Source: Ailanthus altissimus (taxonomy: Eukaryota; Streptophyta; Magnoliopsida; Sapindales; Simaroubaceae). Taken from it: a DNA stretch of 64,000 nucleotides. The position numbers and the translations under genes are program-made. Of this stretch, positions 12,893 through 25,932 are shown in pieces (the stretch's first letter is position 1; every line of letters begins with the position of its first letter). The notes beneath the pieces were generated by a model. It saw only the letters and a program-made list of their open reading frames with translations, had not been told where the DNA came from and ran no database searches. Where the stretch lies: assembly GCA_946807835.1 (NCBI GenBank), contig OX327702.1, forward strand, positions 620,001-684,000, in the 5' to 3' direction.

Positions 12893-14099
12893 GTTTGTTC
12901 TCGTGCAAAAGAAAAAGGCTTTTTATCTTTATCTTTTTCATTAGGGAAATAAAAATTCAAAAAAGCTAAACATGAAAAAAAAAAAAACCTTGATTTCATC
13001 TTGCAATTGAAACCCAATAGAAAAAATCATCCAAGATTGACTCTAGGAAACGAAATATCAAGTAAAACTTTGCATGATTAGGAAAAAAAAACATGTATTT
13101 TGTTTTAAAAAAATCGGTTATTGATATTTATTTTCAAAATTGTTTATACTTTTTATTTATTCACTCAAAATTCAGTATTATTTTAACGATTTAGTATATT
13201 GGAGTAAAGGTTTATGACATGCATGTTTAATTTTAGCGTTTGGGTTCTAATTTTTTATGTTTTTCTTTTCGTTTAGGTTTTGTTATATTTCTTCATTTGA
13301 ATTAGTTCCCTCTGAGATCTCTCCAATTTCTTTTTTGTTATTTATTTCATTAAATTTTGTCATGGGGTTAAACATGGTTCTTAGAGTTTTTGTGTTTTGA
13401 ATGTAAATGTGTTTGATTGGTTAAATGTTAAATATGCTAAAAAAAATTGATATATTTGAGTGTTTTCTTATTTATAGATGTAAATATATCAGTATGAATA
13501 ATGAATATGAAATTGTATTTGAATTGTTGATCTGCTTAAATTTGCATGTAGTGTCAACATGGTAAATAGAAGAAAATGGGATTGTGACTTTTAGAGTAAT
13601 AGATTTTGGAGAGACAATGAAGAATATCATACCAGATATTAGTAGTTTGATTTCCCTCCAAACATATGTATGCGATGATAAGTTTTTAAGGGCTTATTAC
13701 CTTTAGAAAAGTTCAAGATTATTGCTTGGATACCTTGGACAAGGAAGTCAATTTTACTTCAAACAAATAATGACCTTGTTAGTTGTTGGAGGAATGTATC
13801 AAAAAGTGGTGGTATCAGGTGATTATCGATTTTGAGGTGTTACCTTCAGATATAGTTACACCTCCTCCTAGAGACCTGATAAACCCTATATTTCTCAAGT
13901 CAAAAGACCCTATCAAACTAAAGAGAAAGTTACTTGATGAACCTGATAAGCATAAATTATATATATTGTTTTCACTCTCTTAATTTGATTAATTACTCAT
14001 TTTAATAAGAATATTAGACTTTTTATATGTTTTATTGTTATTTTGTAAGTTTGGAGTCAATAGAGTAAATGATGATGAAAATTTAAGAAAAATAAGGCA
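12893..14099. other. AT-rich intergenic DNA
   Basis: No gene could be supported. Readable fragments at about 13560-13980 (for example the 66-codon frame from 13783) have no domain I recognise and are flanked by stops; they could be relics of a transposon coding region. The interval separates the first solo LTR from the older LTR-like fragment. Confidence 0.4.
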
Positions 14100-14598
14100 A
14101 AACATTAAATTGTTATAGTACATGCTACAGTGATAGGCCACAGTGCAATGAACAAATTTGCTATACTACCTTCGCCCCAGCGAACTTTCAGCGCCCAAAA
14201 CTTTTCGCTTCAGCGGTGAACAGTCGCGTGTGAACAGTGCTCGGAACAGTACCTATGAACAGTTTGTGTGAATAGTGATCAGGCTACAGTAAAAACGAAA
14301 TACAACTCAAATACTCCAATCGATCCCTATATAAAGGTCTTTTATTTTAGATTTCAAAGAACACACAACTTAGGGGTCTTAGAGCCACAACACACTGAAG
14401 AAGAGCAATTTTTAAAGAAAGAAGTAAAAGATTATTGGCAAATCTTTGACGTATCAACCAACTGCGAATTAACGTCTATATTAATTTGCTTTTGGTTGTA
14501 CCATGTTTATTTTATTTTTCAATCATAATTCTCTTATTACTATGAGCTAAATTTATTTTTTATGATTATTATTTGAACTCAATATATGAGCTTAATTG
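14100..14598 (+). mobile_element. Fragment of an older LTR-type element, with AACAGT repeats and TATA box
   Basis: A less AT-rich stretch carries a run of degenerate AACAGT-type units (about 14218-14280: GTGAACAGT, GGAACAGT, ATGAACAGT, GTGAATAGT). It is followed by CCCTATATAAAGG at about 14325-14337 and then by leader-like sequence. This promoter-like arrangement is typical of the U3/R part of plant LTRs. The fragment stops where the solo LTR at 14599 inserted, and the matching target duplication shows that 17026 onward is its continuation. The element family is not identified. Confidence 0.4.
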
Positions 14599-17025
14599 TG
14601 TTGGGATTTGTGCTTACGTGTCATCCCATAATGTATAAATACATAGTGATTGTATTTATACAATTATTATTTTTACTAAAATCGTTAATATTATTTTTAT
14701 TAAATGGTAAGATGCTTGTAACGTTTTAGACATTGTATGATCTGAAGGAGTTCAGATTTGGTCTAAAAGAGTTTAGACCAGGGCTAAGAGTTAGCAACGC
14801 TAATAGTTATAAACACTAAGAGTTAGTGGTACTAAGAGTTAGCAAACTCTAATGAGTTAGAGCCTTGTCTGAAATGGGACAATAACCTGAGAATATATTA
14901 GTAATGATATAACTGCAATGAGTTGCAGATGGTGCTAAGAAATATCATTATGCAAGTATGTTCTCAAACATAATGTTCCTGATCTAATTTCATCGATGCG
15001 GGTCTATCGGTGAAACCCATTAATATAGATTAGTGTATGTCTATATCTGGATGGTCCAGATGGTTAGTTTTAGCAAACCATGAGCTTAGTAAGAAGCTCG
15101 TATAGAGATGCAGGTATTCAGTAAGGACTGGATATTGAACAGACTCACGAAGACATCCAATAGACATCCAATAGACATCTCATAAAGCCGTCAATGGAAG
15201 GTTTTTCGAGTTGAGTAGTATTTGTGGTCTTTTGACCTGAGCGCCACGGTGGGCTTGTGAGTGATCCACCATGCTTTGGTTCCACACATGTCAAAAACCT
15301 TTCATGGTCTGACTGCTGGGTGTCGCTGGGTATGGTCCGATGCCCATGGAGTTCGGTGTGCGTAGATATGGGATCCATCAGCTCATATGAGTGGGTTGTA
15401 TATCATAATGCTTTGAGATTATATTTCAGAAAGTCTTGTGGCCGCAAGCATAAACCTCGGAAAAGATATTCCGGAGGAATAAACAATATCACAAAAGTGT
15501 TTGTGGATATTGTTTTATGAAATATAAATCTGGAGATAAGTTCGTGGTTGAGCAAATAGAGATTTGACGGTGATGATCTATATCTCTGCTCTTCAAGGAT
15601 ATAAATGATGGAAGGATTATACGAATATGTAATAACCTCAACTTGTATGGTCTAACATGCTAATTTGTAATATCCGTAACGTGTGTGTGGGACATTGTTC
15701 ACGGACGTATGGAGGAGCTCTATATGACAAATTAGGTGTGGACCTAGAGAGTCTCACAATATGAAGTATACTCGTTGTGCACTGGGGTAGCGGATTGGAT
15801 TGAATAGTATGATCCAATAAATTTCAGCAAAAGAGAACGATTGTTTAGGGATCCCTCGGATTGTACATTTGTCAAGACTTAATTGTTAAGTACATCACTT
15901 AATTAATTAACAAGGGTTGTTAATTAATAGAATATTGACAAATGACAAAATTTGTTCCATGATTTGATTTTACCTTTTTACTATTTAACCATGGTAGTAA
16001 AAATTAGTAAGGTAAAAAATAATTATTCAAAATTATTTTGAATAATTAAATTATATATTATTATTATATTATTAGATAAAATTATAATATATATAGATCA
16101 TGGCATTGTATTTTAATACAATGAGGAGCCTAGATGTTGGTCATTTAATTACCCATTATAATTAAAGTAATTATAATTGTTAGGTAAAGATTAATTTTGG
16201 TGGCCATTATTCTAGTGCTTGGTTTAATTAATTCTAAATGGGAGACCAACAATAAAATTGGTGGAGCACTTCATTTTGTTTATTTTGTTTAATCAAAGTG
16301 TTGAATAAACAAAATGAATTTTGGCAAAACAATTGAATTCATTTATTCAATTTTTTGGAGAAGAACTTGGCAATGGCAAGGAAGAGAGGTAAGAGAGAGT
16401 TTTGAGTTTTATTCTTTCAAGTGTTGAAAAATAAACAAACTTCTCTTCATCTCCTTCTTTAATGGATGGTAAAAAATGAATGATATGTAAATGGAGAAAA
16501 AGATAATTATTTTGCAAAGAGTTGTTCAAAATAATTATCATGTAGAAATTGTTTCTAAGATTAATATACAAGAATTGTATATTAAAGATTTTTAATTTAT
16601 ACAAGAGTTGTATAGAAAATATTTACCATCTCCATTTAAGAAACAAAATTGTATTCAAAAGAGTTTGAATACAAGTGCTGAAAATTCTAAACACTAAGCT
16701 ACCATTCTAGCTCCTTAATCCCACCAAAAGTTATGGACTAGAATTGTTCAATATATACTTCAAGGTGAGCTCTTCACATGGATTATTGAAGAACTTGAAG
16801 AATTTGTAAAACTACCTTCATTAGGTGAGTATTTTACATTATGTTATAATACCATATTGTTCATCATTTATTATTGTATAATTGTTATACTTATAGATAT
16901 ATGTGATATATGTTGAAATTGTTAAAATGGGTGTATTTTGTAACATGCTTCCGCTGCGCATATGGTAATTTTTGAAATTACGCATACACTCGTATAATCA
17001 CACACTCTATGATAAACACCTAACA
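14599..17025 (+). mobile_element. Solo LTR, family A copy 2 (TSD AATTG)
   Basis: It begins TGTTGGGATTTGTGC and ends CACCTAACA, a proper TG...CA pair. Identical AATTG lies on both sides (14594-14598 and 17026-17030). The body is colinear with the solo LTR at 10776-12892 and with the reverse complement of 32764-34789. The 3' region contains GCTTCCGCTGCGCAT followed by a short hairpin. At 2427 bp it is the longest of the three, and no internal retrotransposon region is attached. It interrupts the older LTR-like fragment listed beside it. Confidence 0.92.
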
Positions 17026-17351
17026 AATTGTAGGATCTTTTTAATATTTATTTGAACTCAATTTTTCATTATTCTTATTATTTATTCTTAATGCTTCATA
17101 TATTTGATCAATATTGTGAATGCTTTGATAATACTTTGATAAACTTAAAATATGCATCATTGTATTTAGACCTAGATAATTTGATGCATGATTGTAGAGT
17201 AACATTCAATATTATATATGCAAATTTTGAATTAGGATAAGAATATACCTAATTGGCATGTATGGTCAATAAGACTTGTTCTTAATGAATCTTAATTTAT
17301 TACAAGTACCACAGGAATATAGGTATTTGGTAAATTAGGATATACTTGTAT
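17026..17351. mobile_element. Middle piece of the older interrupted element
   Basis: The 326 bp between two solo LTRs. Both flanking insertions show perfect target duplications, so this stretch was continuous with 14100-14598 and with 20071 onward before they arrived. It is AT-rich with no recognisable coding content. Confidence 0.4.
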
Positions 17352-20065
17352 TGTCACGCCCCAGACCCAAAAGATCTGACACACGACATCACTTACATTC
17401 ATTCAATAATACTTAAGCATTTATTTTAATTTCTTTCAGAATTATAGCAATTGAATTATGACTGGGACAATTAGTAAACCGGAGATACGCAGAGTTTTCT
17501 CAGAGATTAACACTCTACTACGTCACCAGTAGCAACTTTGTTACCGGAAGCCCAGAATATATTCATTGCAAATTCTTACTTAAAATCAATCCATTACTAC
17601 ACTTGGTGAAACTTAAACTAAATCCAACCACACAATAAAATAATACATAGGTATTTATTCACTAGGGACAAATCAAATATCTTATCCCACGTGTCCCCAA
17701 ATAAAACACTTAGCAACCTAACAACTTAGGAAACCCAAGGAACAACAGAAGCCTTGCCAAATCCACTATGCACACATGTACCTTATTTACCTGAAATCAC
17801 CATAAACTATAATGAGTATAAAACTCAGTAAGCATACTAGTTTTTCATATATCAAATACAAATACATATATGTACACGATGCATATGTATGATATGCTGT
17901 GATCAATCAAAATCATAATCTTATCAAATCACATATCATGTAAGCGCTTACACATTCTTTCAAAACACATAATAGGAATACCATCACTCAACTACTACTT
18001 AGTAGGACTTACATATCACATATCACATAATGAGCCAAATGTCACTCGTAGGTGACATACCGTATGAGAGGAATAATACAAGTGAGGTCTTGAATAACAC
18101 ATATATAATGCTTATGCCCGAAGGTAAAAGCCAAACCCTCACCCTGATCATCGGTGAGTCCTCTCACATGCACCAATACGCCACCACACGAATGTGATGA
18201 CTCACTCTTCCTTTAGGTACCAATAGGATCCTCCCTACATACGGAACACATAACATATACCAATCCCAAAGGAAAGGCCACACATAAAGGCTCCACAAAT
18301 CACATAAAATGCCTACTAAGTTAACAGTGAGTTCAAGTACCCTCAAAATACAAAATATTTCTCATGGACATATTACACTTCAAAAGCTTTCTTTATTAAA
18401 CACATCTTATTTTGAAAGCTCACTTACAAAAACACATGTATGTCCATGCTCAATGTCAATGCTCACATTCAGAAACATATATTCACATTTCATATCAAAA
18501 TATACTTTGACATAACATAAACATATTCTTAACCCCATTTGCAAAATCATACAAAACAATTACTATGTTTATTGTGATTTCAGTAAAAAGTCTAGTATAC
18601 TTACCTCTTAACACTTTCAGCTACAAGGCTTAAATCTCCTTAACCTATCAATGGAGATTAATCCTTTCATAAGCCTCACAATTCACACAAAATACTTTAA
18701 ATAGCTTACAAAATTATACACAATGCATTTATCACATCAAATTGGTCTAAATATTTGGTTTCTCAAAACCTGTCATTCTGACCACTTACACTTAACAAAA
18801 ATTTCTAATACATCAAATGATGTCCAATTACTCCAAAATCAGAATATACCATTTTTTACTCATATATTCTTCTTATATATGAATATTATATCAAATTTCC
18901 TACACAATCCATTCCATACACACCATCGAATCCAAACTACAAACCTGACAGGATCAAGATACTTACTGAACAGTATTCAATCTTCCAATTTTATAAAATC
19001 ATATACTAACTCAAAAATTATAAAACTACCACATAATTACTCTTAACACATATCTCAGTCCATGATAAATATTTTACTTCCAAATCACTGCCAAAAGTAT
19101 TTTAAAACTATTTTATTCTATAACTTTAAAAATCTGTTAATCAAATATTACAATGAGCTGATACACTTTAGAAATTCATAACACTTCAACCACATTGATC
19201 TAAATTCTCAATTCCGAGTATATCATATTAGACATATAAAATTATCATATTCCAAAAATTCATAATTTTTGAAGATCATTCAGTAGGACAAAAATTATTT
19301 TTCACTGTTCTATACTGTTTACACAGGAAATTTCCAGAATTTCAGGGTCATTTTGGTAAATTCACTATAAATTCAATTTCCAGAATTTTCAATCGATTCA
19401 AAGTCTCAGATGATCCTTAACATGTCTAATTTCATATACTCAAAATTCAAAACCAGAATCGAATCACAAAAATTTATAAAATTCCTAGATCAAGAGGTTA
19501 TCCAGTAGAAATTCCATAATTCATCATGATTTATCAAACTATCTTATAGATCATCATCAATTCTCATATGATCTTACGAAATACACAACAAATCCTCAAT
19601 TATACATATTTTCAGAAATCAAAACTTAAAGGAATTAACTTAATTAATACCAATAAATTGAGAAATACGTATGATATACCTCTTGAAATTCAAAATTCCA
19701 ATTTCTTCTTCTTTTTCTTCTTCTTCTCCTCTTTCTCTCTCCTCTATTTCTATCTTCTCTCTCTTAAAATGGGTAGCTCGACCTAAAAATGGTAAATTAG
19801 GGTTTAAAAGTGTATTTTTATACTAAGAGGCTAATTTTTGGTATTTACGAATTTGCCCCCAAAACTTTCAAAGTATAACAATTTGGTCCCTAAAATAAAT
19901 CTAAAGTCATACAAATAAACCCAATACTAGTCGTATATCCTTAACCTATAAAAATATTACTAATAACAATATATAATTCAAGTATCACCAACATACAAAT
20001 AAAATACGTATATTTATACATATATAAATACTTATTCTTACCAGTCGTGGATACTGGTTACTACA
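17352..20065. mobile_element. Solo LTR of a second, unrelated family (TSD TGTAT)
   Basis: It begins TGTCACGCCCCAGACCC and ends GGTTACTACA, flanked by identical TGTAT repeats at 17347-17351 and 20066-20070. TGTCAC(G/A)CCCC is a frequent start of plant Ty3/Gypsy LTRs. A tract AAACTCAGTAAGCATAC at about 17821-17840 and a long pyrimidine run at about 19700-19765 also fit such an LTR. At 2714 bp it has no gag/pol and no partner LTR in this window. The family (Gypsy) is inferred from the terminus; the boundaries are well supported. Confidence 0.85.
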
Positions 20066-20070
20066 TGTAT

Positions 20071-20430
20071 GACCTTGGAAGAGGCTTGTGAATATATTAG
20101 TGTCATTACCAATAATAAGAATTGAGAGATATAAATACTAAAATGATTAATTTTTAGAAAATATATTAAAGGATAGTAATTAATCATAGGCTTTCTATAT
20201 ATGTTATCTTCTTATTTTATTTAAGTTATGTCATTTATTTTCTCCATTTTTATTTTACTTAAATTTATTGTAAAATTAAGATTTGATTTTTTTTGAATAA
20301 TTATAAAAAATATATAATTTTTGTACTTGGTAGAAAATAAACATTATCCTTGTAGGTTCGACATCCGACTTTATAAGTCCCTTTATTACTTGTTATGATA
20401 GTATATACTTGCGCTTAATTTTAAGATATA
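20071..20430 (+). mobile_element. Right-hand remainder of the older interrupted element
   Basis: It continues the host sequence after the TGTAT target duplication. It contains CCTTGTAGGTTCGACATCCG (about 20350), which resembles the conserved stretch near the end of the U5 region of some plant LTR retrotransposons, followed by TATACTTGCGC. With the fragment at 14100-14598 this would make an old LTR split by two younger solo LTRs. This is inference from motif order; the pieces need to be joined and searched. Confidence 0.35.
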
Positions 20431-20439
20431 AAAATATCG

Positions 20440-22800
20440 CACCAGAACCTAATGTTGACCAAAGCCCAAGAAAATGACCCAATAAACCAATAGTTCAGCC
20501 CATACCTCATGTTAATGACCCTGATAGTGATGAGGTTGACCCACAGTCACAAGTGGATCAATCATCACAGATCCCCTAAAAGACCCAACCAGTATAGAAT
20601 CTAAACCCACCACATGATACCCAACCAGGACCCATCCCAATAAAAAATGACCCCTAATCTCAAGTAGCCCAAAAGATACCCATTCAGGAAGTGAGTGTAG
20701 CGATAGGCCAGATGAATCAAATGAGGCTCATTGGTCTGAGTTGAACAGTAGTGATAAATTGGGTGAGGGTGAAGATAGAGAATGTCAGGGTGATGTCAGA
20801 GGAACTTAGGTGGAAGTCAGAGGAGCTAAGGGCGAGAATATAAGAGTTGAGGCTGAGGCTAAGAACAATGGAGGATATTTAGATTTTGAAGATGAATTAG
20901 ATGATTTGTTATCTAATTATTCATCAGATGATGGAGGAGATGGGCCTTGCCCATCATCTGAAGATGGGTATGACCTTCAGGTATGCCCAAAGTATAGGGA
21001 ATGGTAGGTGTGAAGATAGGTATAGCAATATACATGTGGATTTGGAGTTTAATGATGTGGCTCATTTGAAAAGGGTTATGACTAATTATTTTGTTAAGGA
21101 TAGTTTTGAGTTATAAAGACCGAAAAATAAGAAGAAGAGGTTTAAGGCTAGGTATACAGTTTTGAGATGCACATGGTTTATATATGCATCCCTTGTAAAT
21201 TCTAAAACAACCTTCAAAATTCATTAACTTATAGATCAATACCATATGATAAAAAAATCAGTGAGCAAAGAAGCACATTATAAGTGGATTGCTGGTGAAT
21301 TTGAAGCTGCCCTAAGGAGTAACCCTAAAATTTTAATTCAAGCTATCAATGATGAGTTAATTCATAAGTATGGGCTTCACACTAATATGAATAAAATAGC
21401 TAAGGCAAAAATGACAGTTATGAAGAAAATTCATAGAAGTCGTGGTAATTCTTATTAGAAATTTAAAGGATTATGTAGAAATTTTATAGCTGACGAATCT
21501 TAGGGTTTTAGTTAAGTTCAAAACTAAAATTGGATGAGAAAGATGGTTCTTTGAGGTCTAATAGTTTTATGGTTAGTTTTCTTGCACTAAAAAACTGGGT
21601 TTCAGAGAGGTTGCAGGTGGTTTATAGGCCTTGAGAGTTGGCGTTTAAAAAGGCTATATAAGGGAGTTTTGTTGTTTGCAGTAATTTTGGATGCCAACAG
21701 TGGCATATTCCCATTTTCTTTTACCATTTGTGAATTAAAATGTGCAGACACTTAGGGTTAATTTCTGACAATACTTAATTAGTGGTTATAAATTGAGAAC
21801 TATAGTAAGGTGACATTCATGGCTCATAGGCAAAAGGGCATAATGATTGCCCTTCAGATATATTGGCCAGGATCACTAGTAAGATACTTTTGTCGACACA
21901 TCTATGCCAACTTGAGAAAGAAATAGACTCGTGCAATTTATAAGAAGCTTTCTGGGCAGCAGCTAGAGCCACAAGAAAGAAGGATTGGACAGACAATATA
22001 AAGAAAATCAAGACTGTAATACCTGGTAATCAATATGCATATGATTATCTATAAACAACTGACAAGAGGGAATGAACTCTACACATTTTTGATAATGTTG
22101 TCAAACGTGACCATGTTACCAACAATATAATTGAGTCATGAAATGGTTAGTTAAATATTTATAGAGATAAGAATGTGTTAACTATTTTGGAGTTCATACG
22201 TAGAAAAATGATAAAAAGATTGAACAAGAGACTTGAATAAGGCAATAAGTGGAGATTAGATCAAAATAAACTGCCATCAGTTGTAAAGAGAAAATTTAAT
22301 GCTGCTAGAAAACAAGAAAGATATGTGAAATTGCTTATAGCTAGTGAATGGGAGTTTGAGGTGATTGATAAGAACCGGGCAACATTTATAGTTGACTTGG
22401 AGAGACAAGTATATGATTGTGGAGTGTATTAATTAACTGGATTCCATGCAAGCATGTCATGCTTTGTGTTACAATGAGGAGGGAAGATTCTATAAATTAT
22501 GTAGATTCAAAGCTGACTGTTGAAGCTTATTTGGCCACATATTCAGAGATGATTCATCCATTGTCAAATCAGTATACTTGGCCTAATATGAAAGGGCCTA
22601 AAATCAATCCACCAATTTATAAAAGCAAAGATTGGAAGACCAAAGCTAAGCAAAAAGAGAGAGCCGTGTAAGAAAGAACTAAGGACTAGAAAACCTACTA
22701 AGAAAACTATCAAATGTAAACAATATAGAGCTTTTGGTTATAATAAAAGGTCATGCAAAAATCCAAATGCATCACATGTGATAATCATTAACCTCAAACA
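20440..22800 (+). pseudogene. Decayed Mutator-like (MULE/MuDR) transposase
   Basis: Out-of-frame pieces read in order like a plant MULE transposase. An acidic N-terminal region lies at 20810-21007. A MuDR-type segment (LEFNDVAHLKRVMTNYF) is near 21040-21116. The CTWFIYAS-like segment follows at 21117-21237, then a piece at 21246-21458. A transposase-core remnant with RYFCRHIYANLRKK is near 21880-21925. A SWIM-type zinc-finger relic (IPCKHVMLC then EAYLATYSEMIHP and YTWPNM) is at 22417-22671. Frameshifts and stops break every segment, so no active enzyme is made. Some C-terminal sequence may extend to about 23200. The terminal inverted repeats were not located. Confidence 0.8.
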
Positions 22801-24237
22801 TATACTCTTCAATGGGTTTTTATGTTAGTGCTTAAACTAACTACATCTTTTTCTAGTCAGCAAAGCATGGAAGGACAATCAGAGGCTACAACAACCTGAA
22901 AATGTTTCTCAACCACAATCCTCATGTATAATGTTAATATTTCAGGTAACATATAATTGTTTTCAATTCATTTCTTTTAGTTAACATGATTATTTGAATA
23001 CTTTGGAGAACCCACATCTTAAGAATGTTTCTCAACAACAAGCCTTTAGTATAAGAATGAATTTGTCCAGCAGACAAAGACAACCCCTGCAATCGATGTT
23101 CCCTTGAGCTTACAAGCTAACAAACACAAACCCACACCATCCTCAAGCCAACATCAATCATAACTTTCTTAGCTATTTTAACAGGTACGTCATCATTTGT
23201 TTTGAATTTATATGGGAATTTTCATGCTGACAACTAATATATGTTAATGCATAATTTTGGCAGGTTTTTTTTTTTTAACTTAAGGACTCATATGAACTTT
23301 GCCTTATATTATAGGAATGGTACTATTTAAATTTTGGCATAATGTAGTACTTATTTTGGCATTATGAGGTTCTCAATGCCTAATTTATTGGCATGTTAGT
23401 TTTATAGTAGATTATTGATTAGGAAGAGAACTTTTGATATAGTTAGTTATTAATTTTGTAATGGTGCAAAACCAAATTTAATTTTAAACTATGAAGCAAT
23501 ATTACTGAATTTGCATATAATTGCCCATTTCTAATGATTCATACGGAATATATTTCTTATTTCTCACTACAACAAATGCGTTGACCCCTAGTAGTTAACC
23601 CTTGGCAGTAACCAATAAGTAGAGCTATTAGTATTACAATTGGTGGGATTGAATGATGATTAATTTTAAAGATCTTCTGGAGTGGATTTGCATGATTATT
23701 GTTTGCAATCTCCTCATCACTTTCATGACCTTATCCACGATCACCTTGCATTGACACAACATTGTTTGATGAAGGGATGAATGTGTTGAATGTGCTGAGG
23801 TCACTTACATTGAATTCTGATTGTGTTAGCTTCCAAAATCTGTAAAATAAGCACTTTCTCCTTGAACACATTTAGTAAAGTATGTTCGAGTTATTTGAAG
23901 ATTATGATATGTCCACAAATGATTTGATATTGCAGTCACATTTTTTATTTTTAAATTTGATCAACAATCCATTAATTTGATTGAGGGGGATTAATTGCTT
24001 TATGTTTAGATGCACTTCATCTTCTTCTAGTTCTCATAATTGATCATATTCACACTTACCTTTCATACAAAAAACAGTAGTTTATCTAGGTCATATTTGA
24101 CTCAAATATCTTTATAGCAGTCTTGTGATTACATTGACACCAACGGTTCTCGAACTTGATTAGATTTCTATTGACTTTTGATGTTGCACTTTGCCTTTGC
24201 ATTTTTTGGTTTTGTCAATATTAATGTGGGAAAATTC
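22801..24237. other. Transposon-derived or intergenic DNA
   Basis: Possible C-terminal remains of the MULE up to about 23200, then AT-rich sequence. CACTACAACAAATG at about 23567-23580 resembles a CACTA-superfamily terminus, but I found no opposite TGTAGTG end. No gene seen. Confidence 0.35.
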
Positions 24238-24540
24238 AGGTGTTGGGTTGGTTAGGAAAAATAAAAGTTTTATGTGCTCTGTTTTTGTGTGAAAAAGGGA
24301 CTATTTTGTGCTGTGTTATCTACTAGAAAATGTAAGTTATGTGTGATGTATTTTTATGTGGAAAATGTACTATTTTGGTGCTGTGTTATTTGCTAGAAAA
24401 TGTAAGTTATGTGTGTTGTGTTTTTGCTGAAAAATGGATGCCCTTATGTGCTGCATTATTTTGCTGAAAAATGAGTATTATGAGCATTGTTTTTTGGTCA
24501 AATGGAAGATTTTTGCTCAAGTGTTGTGGCTGGAAAATGG
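24238..24540. repeat. Minisatellite with ~70-bp unit
   Basis: A unit containing GTGCTGTGTTAT, then CTAGAAAATGTAAGTTATGTG, starts at about 24308 and again at 24378. A further degenerate copy starts near 24448 (GTGCTGCATTAT) and a partial one lies upstream near 24238. The spacing is 70 bp. The copies are rich in GAAAATG and TATTTTG and have no reading frame. Confidence 0.75.
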
Positions 24541-25560
24541 AAGAATGTTGTGCTGAGTTGAATGGTGTTTGAAATTGATTCATATAGAAACAACAAAATT
24601 CAAAACGAAAATCTCATTTATAGAGAAACGACCTAACGGTTAAAAAGAAACGGCTATTATAACATTCATAATATAAGAGCATTATCGTAATTTTAATTTA
24701 TATCAAATGTCAATAAAAGACGCTTGACATAACATGACACTATTAAGGATTAGAGGGCAAAATGGACATAACAGTGAATTGTCATTTTTAATAAAATGAC
24801 CCGGTATTTACGTATTTTCCACGAGTAACTACTTTTTGGTGTTAACTTTGCCAACCCGTCCTTTACAGCGGTCTAAATGACTTTTTCAAAACGTACATAA
24901 CACTTATGTCATAACTTAAGTGTCTCTATATCTTTTTCTCAAAAATTATATTACGTTTTAGAGTAATTTAATTTTACATTTATTCTTAGACACTGACATT
25001 TTTCAAATTCATTAATTCAAATTCAGGACAACTATAATAACTGCAAATTTTTTCTGGATTTTTTTTTTTTTTTTTTCTCTCCAACATTTTAAAATTTTTT
25101 AAAGACTGGATGTCTTTTTCAATAGAAATTAATCAATGATAAGCTTTTTCTCAATTACAATTTTACCCTCGTTTTAAAAAAAGAGGGGAATGATAAATGA
25201 TATTTGGAAAACGTATAGCTCCACTTTTCAATAAACAGATCGTGTCCAAAATAAACGGGTCATCAATCCTAATAGTTCCCGAATAATCCAAACCCAAACT
25301 TCAATCTCATGCACCAAACATACCCTAAAAGGCCTGTAGATGGCATTACATTTTGCATTTTTATCAACCTCTGGCTTCAATACACGGGTTCTCATGTTTT
25401 GGAGACAGTTTCAAAAGCATAACTTGCATTCATTAACTCAAAACGGTAGAGAAAATATAACTAAAAAAACATGAACTTGATGAGCTAATAAACACCTAAT
25501 CACCATATCAAATCAAGTACCAATAGGGCCACTGGATTATTACGACTCCTCTCCGCCAGT
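24541..25560. other. Intergenic DNA downstream of the FAX3-like gene
   Basis: No coding signal. A poly-T run lies at about 25056-25077. The part nearest 25560 may belong to the 3' UTR of the minus-strand gene. Confidence 0.45.
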
Positions 25561-25932
25561 GTCCTATCATATTTTACAACAGCACAAACTAAAACTACTT
25601 GCCCTCCAGCCTCCATATGCAACTCCTCTCAGAGCATCGAGGTATGTTTTTGCTTAAGATGTTATGATAATTCCGCTTCCTCCCAACATTGAGGTGCCCT
25701 GAACTTCTCACTTGAAGCCTGTCCCCTTTATTCTGGAAGAGAGAAAATACGGAAAGGTCAAAGTTATGTGTTACAATACTTAAGGCGGAATGAACAGTTT
25801 GGAAATACTTAAAATAAAAGGCTGGCACAGTGTTCCATTACGGAGACTCAAATTGATTGAGATTGAACTGGAAGAGAATAATTGAGATTAAGAATATTAA
25901 AGAGTCCAACAAATGAACCTTAAGGAAATGGA

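Noticed and set aside
13783..13983. 66-codon frame with PPPRDLINP and KLKRKLLDEPDK
   Set aside because: It is flanked by stops with no recognisable domain or supporting exons. At most it is a transposon relic.
15145..15520. Opposing ORFs of 77 and 87 codons
   Set aside because: Both lie inside a solo LTR, and related frames appear at the equivalent place in the other copies (11302-11490, 33794-34114). This reflects shared LTR sequence, not a gene.
23567..23580. CACTACAACAAATG resembling a CACTA transposon end
   Set aside because: No opposite terminus, no 3-bp target duplication and no TNP-type coding remnant were found, so it may be chance.
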